Assembly (NCBI RefSeq): GCF_963667135.1
Contig: NZ_OY762974.1
Span: 558,001-622,000 of the forward strand
DNA length: 64,000 nucleotides
Direction: 5' to 3'
Origin: an uncultured Macellibacteroides sp.
GTDB lineage: Bacteria; Bacteroidota; Bacteroidia; Bacteroidales; Tannerellaceae
Shown here: positions 61,838-64,000 of the stretch, one piece after another
Layout of the letters: every line of letters starts with the position of its first letter
Position numbering within the stretch: position 1 is the first letter of the stretch
The notes under the pieces: generated by a model
What the model was told of the DNA's origin: nothing
The model's database searches: none
The model's input: the letters and a program-made list of their open reading frames with translations, nothing else
Program-made: the position numbers and the translations under genes

Positions 61838-63796
61838 ATGAAAACTTTCATGAAAGAAAGGTTAAATAAATTAGCCCAGATTAAGTATTTAAGCCGTTGG
61901 ATCATATTCACTGCAGATCTAACCACTTCTGTTGTTGTTTCTCTTTTTACTATTTTTTTTCTGGATTATGCGATCAACCTGAATATTGATATAAGTATGT
62001 TTATGCGCATGGGAATCTTCTCTGCGTTATCCAGTTTTATCTCCTTTCTGATTTTTCACCCCTACAAGGGTGTGATTCGCCATTCTACAATACAGGAATT
62101 GTGGCGTATCGGATCGTCGGCATTGTTAAAAGCCTCACTATTGCTCCTCTGCATTTACTTTTGGGGAACACCCAAACCTATGAAGTTTTGGATGATGTGC
62201 TTCTTTATTGATGCCCTTTCCACAGCTGCCCTGCTTGTAACCCTCCGGGTATTTCTTATTAACGGATACAACTTTATTTTAAACAACACAGGCAAATCAC
62301 AACGCACCTTGCTTATATATGGAACAAGCCATCAAAGCATTATAGCCGGATCCATGATGCCAAATGCTTACCTGAGCGAGTATAAAATAGGAGGTTACAT
62401 CATTTACGGACCTAAACGCAAGGAAATGAGCATCGGCGGTCTGCCTGTCTACTATGTGGAAGACAAGCTTGAACTTACAGCGCTTATCAAGCGAAACGGA
62501 CTGGAAGGTATTCTCTTTTCCAACCCTAAAGAAGTTAAGAACGAACAAAACCGGCTGATCCGATATTGTGAGAAACTAAATCTCCGTACGCTGATTCTCC
62601 CTCCTATGGAAGACCTGCTTGATGGAAAAATTCGCCGTACTATACGCCCTGTACGCATAGAAGACTTACTGGGACGGGAGGAAATAAACATCAACATGAA
62701 CGAAATAGCCACCAGTCTGGCGGGAAAAACAGTACTGGTTACAGGGGCGGCAGGCTCTATCGGTAGTGAAATCTGCCGTCAACTTGCCAAATTCCACATC
62801 AAACAACTGGTTCTGTTCGACAGTGGAGAAACCCCCATGCATAACCTGCGGCTCGAATTGGAAGAAAAATTCCCCACACTCCCCTTTACTCCGGTTATCG
62901 GCGACGTACGGAGCGAAAATCGGGTAGAATCCATCTTTAGCAGCTTTACTCCCGAGGTGGTATTCCATGCCGCGGCCTACAAGCACGTACCATTGATGGA
63001 AACCAATCCTTGTGAAGCTATCAGGGTAAATGTTCGCGGCACACGTAATGTTGCCGACATGGCTGTGAAGTACAACACAGAACGATTCGTAATGGTATCG
63101 ACCGACAAAGCCGTAAACCCTACCAATGTAATGGGATGCAGCAAGCGTCTTGCCGAAATATACATTCAAAGCCTTGCCACTGCCCTAAAAAAAGGAACGA
63201 TGAAAGGCACAACAAAATTCATTACTACCCGATTCGGGAACGTTCTTGGAAGCAATGGGTCAGTAATTCCCCGCTTCCGCGAACAAATAGCCAAAGGAGG
63301 TCCGGTAACTGTAACACATCCGGATATTATCCGTTACTTCATGACTATCCCGGAAGCCTGCCGACTGGTTCTTGAAGCAGGGACAATGGGTAAGGGTAGT
63401 GAAATTTTCATATTCGAAATGGGCGAACCCGTCAAAATAGCAGACCTTGCCAGACGAATGATCGAACTGGCAGGATTTGAACCCGATGTAGACATCAATG
63501 TGGAATTTACAGGCCTTCGTCCAGGCGAAAAACTTTATGAAGAGCTCCTTAGCGACAAAGAAAACACCCTTCCCACTCCACACGAAAAAATTCGTGTAGC
63601 CAAAGTAAGGGAATACGACTACTGCGAGGTAGAACCCCTCATCGATGTACTCACAGAAACTGCCCGCTACGGCAATGTAATGGACACCGTAAAGCAGATG
63701 AAGCAGATCGTTCCCGAATTCGTCAGTCAGAACTCTATATTTGAAAAGTTCGATTTAAAGAAAGAAGAGGCGAAGTCCAACCGGCTTATTGTTTGA
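61838..63796 (+). CDS. Membrane-bound UDP-sugar 4,6-dehydratase (CapD/WbpM family)
   Basis: Inner-membrane nucleotide-sugar dehydratase, 652 residues, the long form of the family. Four membrane segments lie within residues about 20-145 (WIIFTADLTTSVVVSLFTIFF; FSALSSFISFLIF; ALLKASLLLLCIYFW; FFIDALSTAALLVTL). A CoA-binding-like Rossmann domain spans about 155-260, and the catalytic SDR domain starts with GAAGSIG at 303-309. STDKAVNP begins at Ser421. The usual YxxxK is MGCSK (Met432, Lys436), as known for this group of 4,6-dehydratases. It makes a 4-keto-6-deoxy UDP-GlcNAc-type precursor for surface polysaccharide. Monocistronic here. Confidence 0.92.
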   Translation: MKTFMKERLNKLAQIKYLSRWIIFTADLTTSVVVSLFTIFFLDYAINLNIDISMFMRMGIFSALSSFISFLIFHPYKGVIRHSTIQELWRIGSSALLKASLLLLCIYFWGTPKPMKFWMMCFFIDALSTAALLVTLRVFLINGYNFILNNTGKSQRTLLIYGTSHQSIIAGSMMPNAYLSEYKIGGYIIYGPKRKEMSIGGLPVYYVEDKLELTALIKRNGLEGILFSNPKEVKNEQNRLIRYCEKLNLRTLILPPMEDLLDGKIRRTIRPVRIEDLLGREEININMNEIATSLAGKTVLVTGAAGSIGSEICRQLAKFHIKQLVLFDSGETPMHNLRLELEEKFPTLPFTPVIGDVRSENRVESIFSSFTPEVVFHAAAYKHVPLMETNPCEAIRVNVRGTRNVADMAVKYNTERFVMVSTDKAVNPTNVMGCSKRLAEIYIQSLATALKKGTMKGTTKFITTRFGNVLGSNGSVIPRFREQIAKGGPVTVTHPDIIRYFMTIPEACRLVLEAGTMGKGSEIFIFEMGEPVKIADLARRMIELAGFEPDVDINVEFTGLRPGEKLYEELLSDKENTLPTPHEKIRVAKVREYDYCEVEPLIDVLTETARYGNVMDTVKQMKQIVPEFVSQNSIFEKFDLKKEEAKSNRLIV

Positions 63797-63810
63797 TTCA
63801 TCACCTAAAA

Positions 63811-63855
63811 GATACAAAAAAAGGTTGCCCAGCAAAGGCAACCTTTTTTTGTATC
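63811..63855. terminator. 19-bp terminator hairpin after the 4,6-dehydratase
   Basis: Arms at 63811-63829 and 63837-63855 are perfect complements with a 7-nt loop. The stem has an A-tract then GGTTGCC, so T-runs occur on both strands and it can act in both directions. Confidence 0.88.
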
Positions 63856-63874
63856 TTTTCAACTTATTGAATTA

Positions 63875-63952
63875 TTACTATAGTGTTAGCCGGCTAATAC
63901 TATAGTATGCGGTGCTTCATACTATAGTATCCGTGAGCTAATACTATAGTAT
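63875..63952. repeat. ACTATAGT array 2: four copies at 22-bp spacing
   Basis: ACTATAGT occurs at 63877, 63899, 63921 and 63943, exactly 22 bp apart. The last three are within the 12-bp palindrome ATACTATAGTAT. The 14-bp intervening sequences differ from each other and from array 1, and the first (GTTAGCCGGCTAAT) is itself nearly palindromic. Neighbouring units can fold into hairpins, the first pair over its whole 30 bp with one G-U pair. The array lies between two convergent terminators. Confidence 0.9.
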
Positions 63953-63953
63953 T

Positions 63954-63993
63954 AAAAAACCGGGACCCCGTACGGAAAAGAACGGAGTCCCGG
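63954..63993 (-). terminator. Intrinsic terminator of a minus-strand gene beyond the right edge
   Basis: Arms CCGGGACCCCGT (63960-63971) and ACGGAGTCCCGG (63982-63993) pair with one mismatch that becomes a G-U pair on the minus strand, with a 10-nt loop. On the minus strand six T follow (63959-63954). A convergent gene must end just outside the window. Confidence 0.75.
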
Positions 63994-64000
63994 ACTGGTC

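Overview
The window looks like a chromosome segment from a gut-type member of the Bacteroidales, perhaps a Parabacteroides or Bacteroides relative (genus not certain). The signs are five SusC/SusD pairs, three ECF sigma/FecR anti-sigma pairs, many lipoproteins with a Cys at about residue 16-22, serine-type sulfatases, promoters of the TAnnTTTG type, and moderately AT-rich DNA. No tRNA, rRNA, CRISPR, transposase or phage gene was seen.

Layout. (1) 28-7573: glycan-uptake locus 1, with FecR, SusC and SusD on the minus strand and its sigma factor divergent; it runs off the left edge. (2) 7673-8350: a lone SGNH hydrolase. (3) 8578-16755: locus 2, minus strand, in the order sigma, FecR, SusC, SusD, EEP-family hydrolase; L-fucose isomerase and L-fuculose-phosphate aldolase (16918-19340) lie just upstream on the same strand. 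(4) 19637-41622: locus 3, a long plus-strand polysaccharide utilization locus: sigma, FecR, SusC/SusD, IPT-NHL lipoprotein, a second SusC/SusD, DUF1735 and BACON lipoproteins, phosphodiesterase, EEP hydrolase, DUF4091 protein and a GH36-like enzyme. A sulfatase with its own promoter follows. (5) 43360-47865: EamA transporter, GH78 rhamnosidase and ApbE. (6) 48020-52626: L-arabinose operon araR-araD-araA-araB. (7) 52702-61638: a SusC/SusD pair without sigma/FecR, divergent from an outer-membrane protein/LVIVD lipoprotein pair, then a second sulfatase. (8) 61838-63796: a membrane-bound UDP-sugar 4,6-dehydratase of the CapD/WbpM type.

How they work together. Loci 1-3 are of the trans-envelope signalling type: the N-terminal STN domain of SusC senses the glycan, FecR passes the signal across the inner membrane, and the ECF sigma turns on susC/susD. 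At each of these three loci an antisense promoter sits in the same register over the susC start codon and is followed within about 95-125 nt by an intrinsic terminator, so each susC leader appears to be opposed by a small antisense RNA (DonS-like). The two SusC genes without STN lack this. The fuc and ara genes channel released fucose and arabinose into central metabolism.

The most unusual non-coding structure is a pair of arrays, 47 kb apart, each with four copies of the palindrome ACTATAGT spaced at exactly 22 bp. One lies between fucA and a sigma gene and forms a 37-bp perfect hairpin; the other lies between two convergent terminators at the right end. A third, unrelated set of four 22-bp repeats lies upstream of the orphan SusC.
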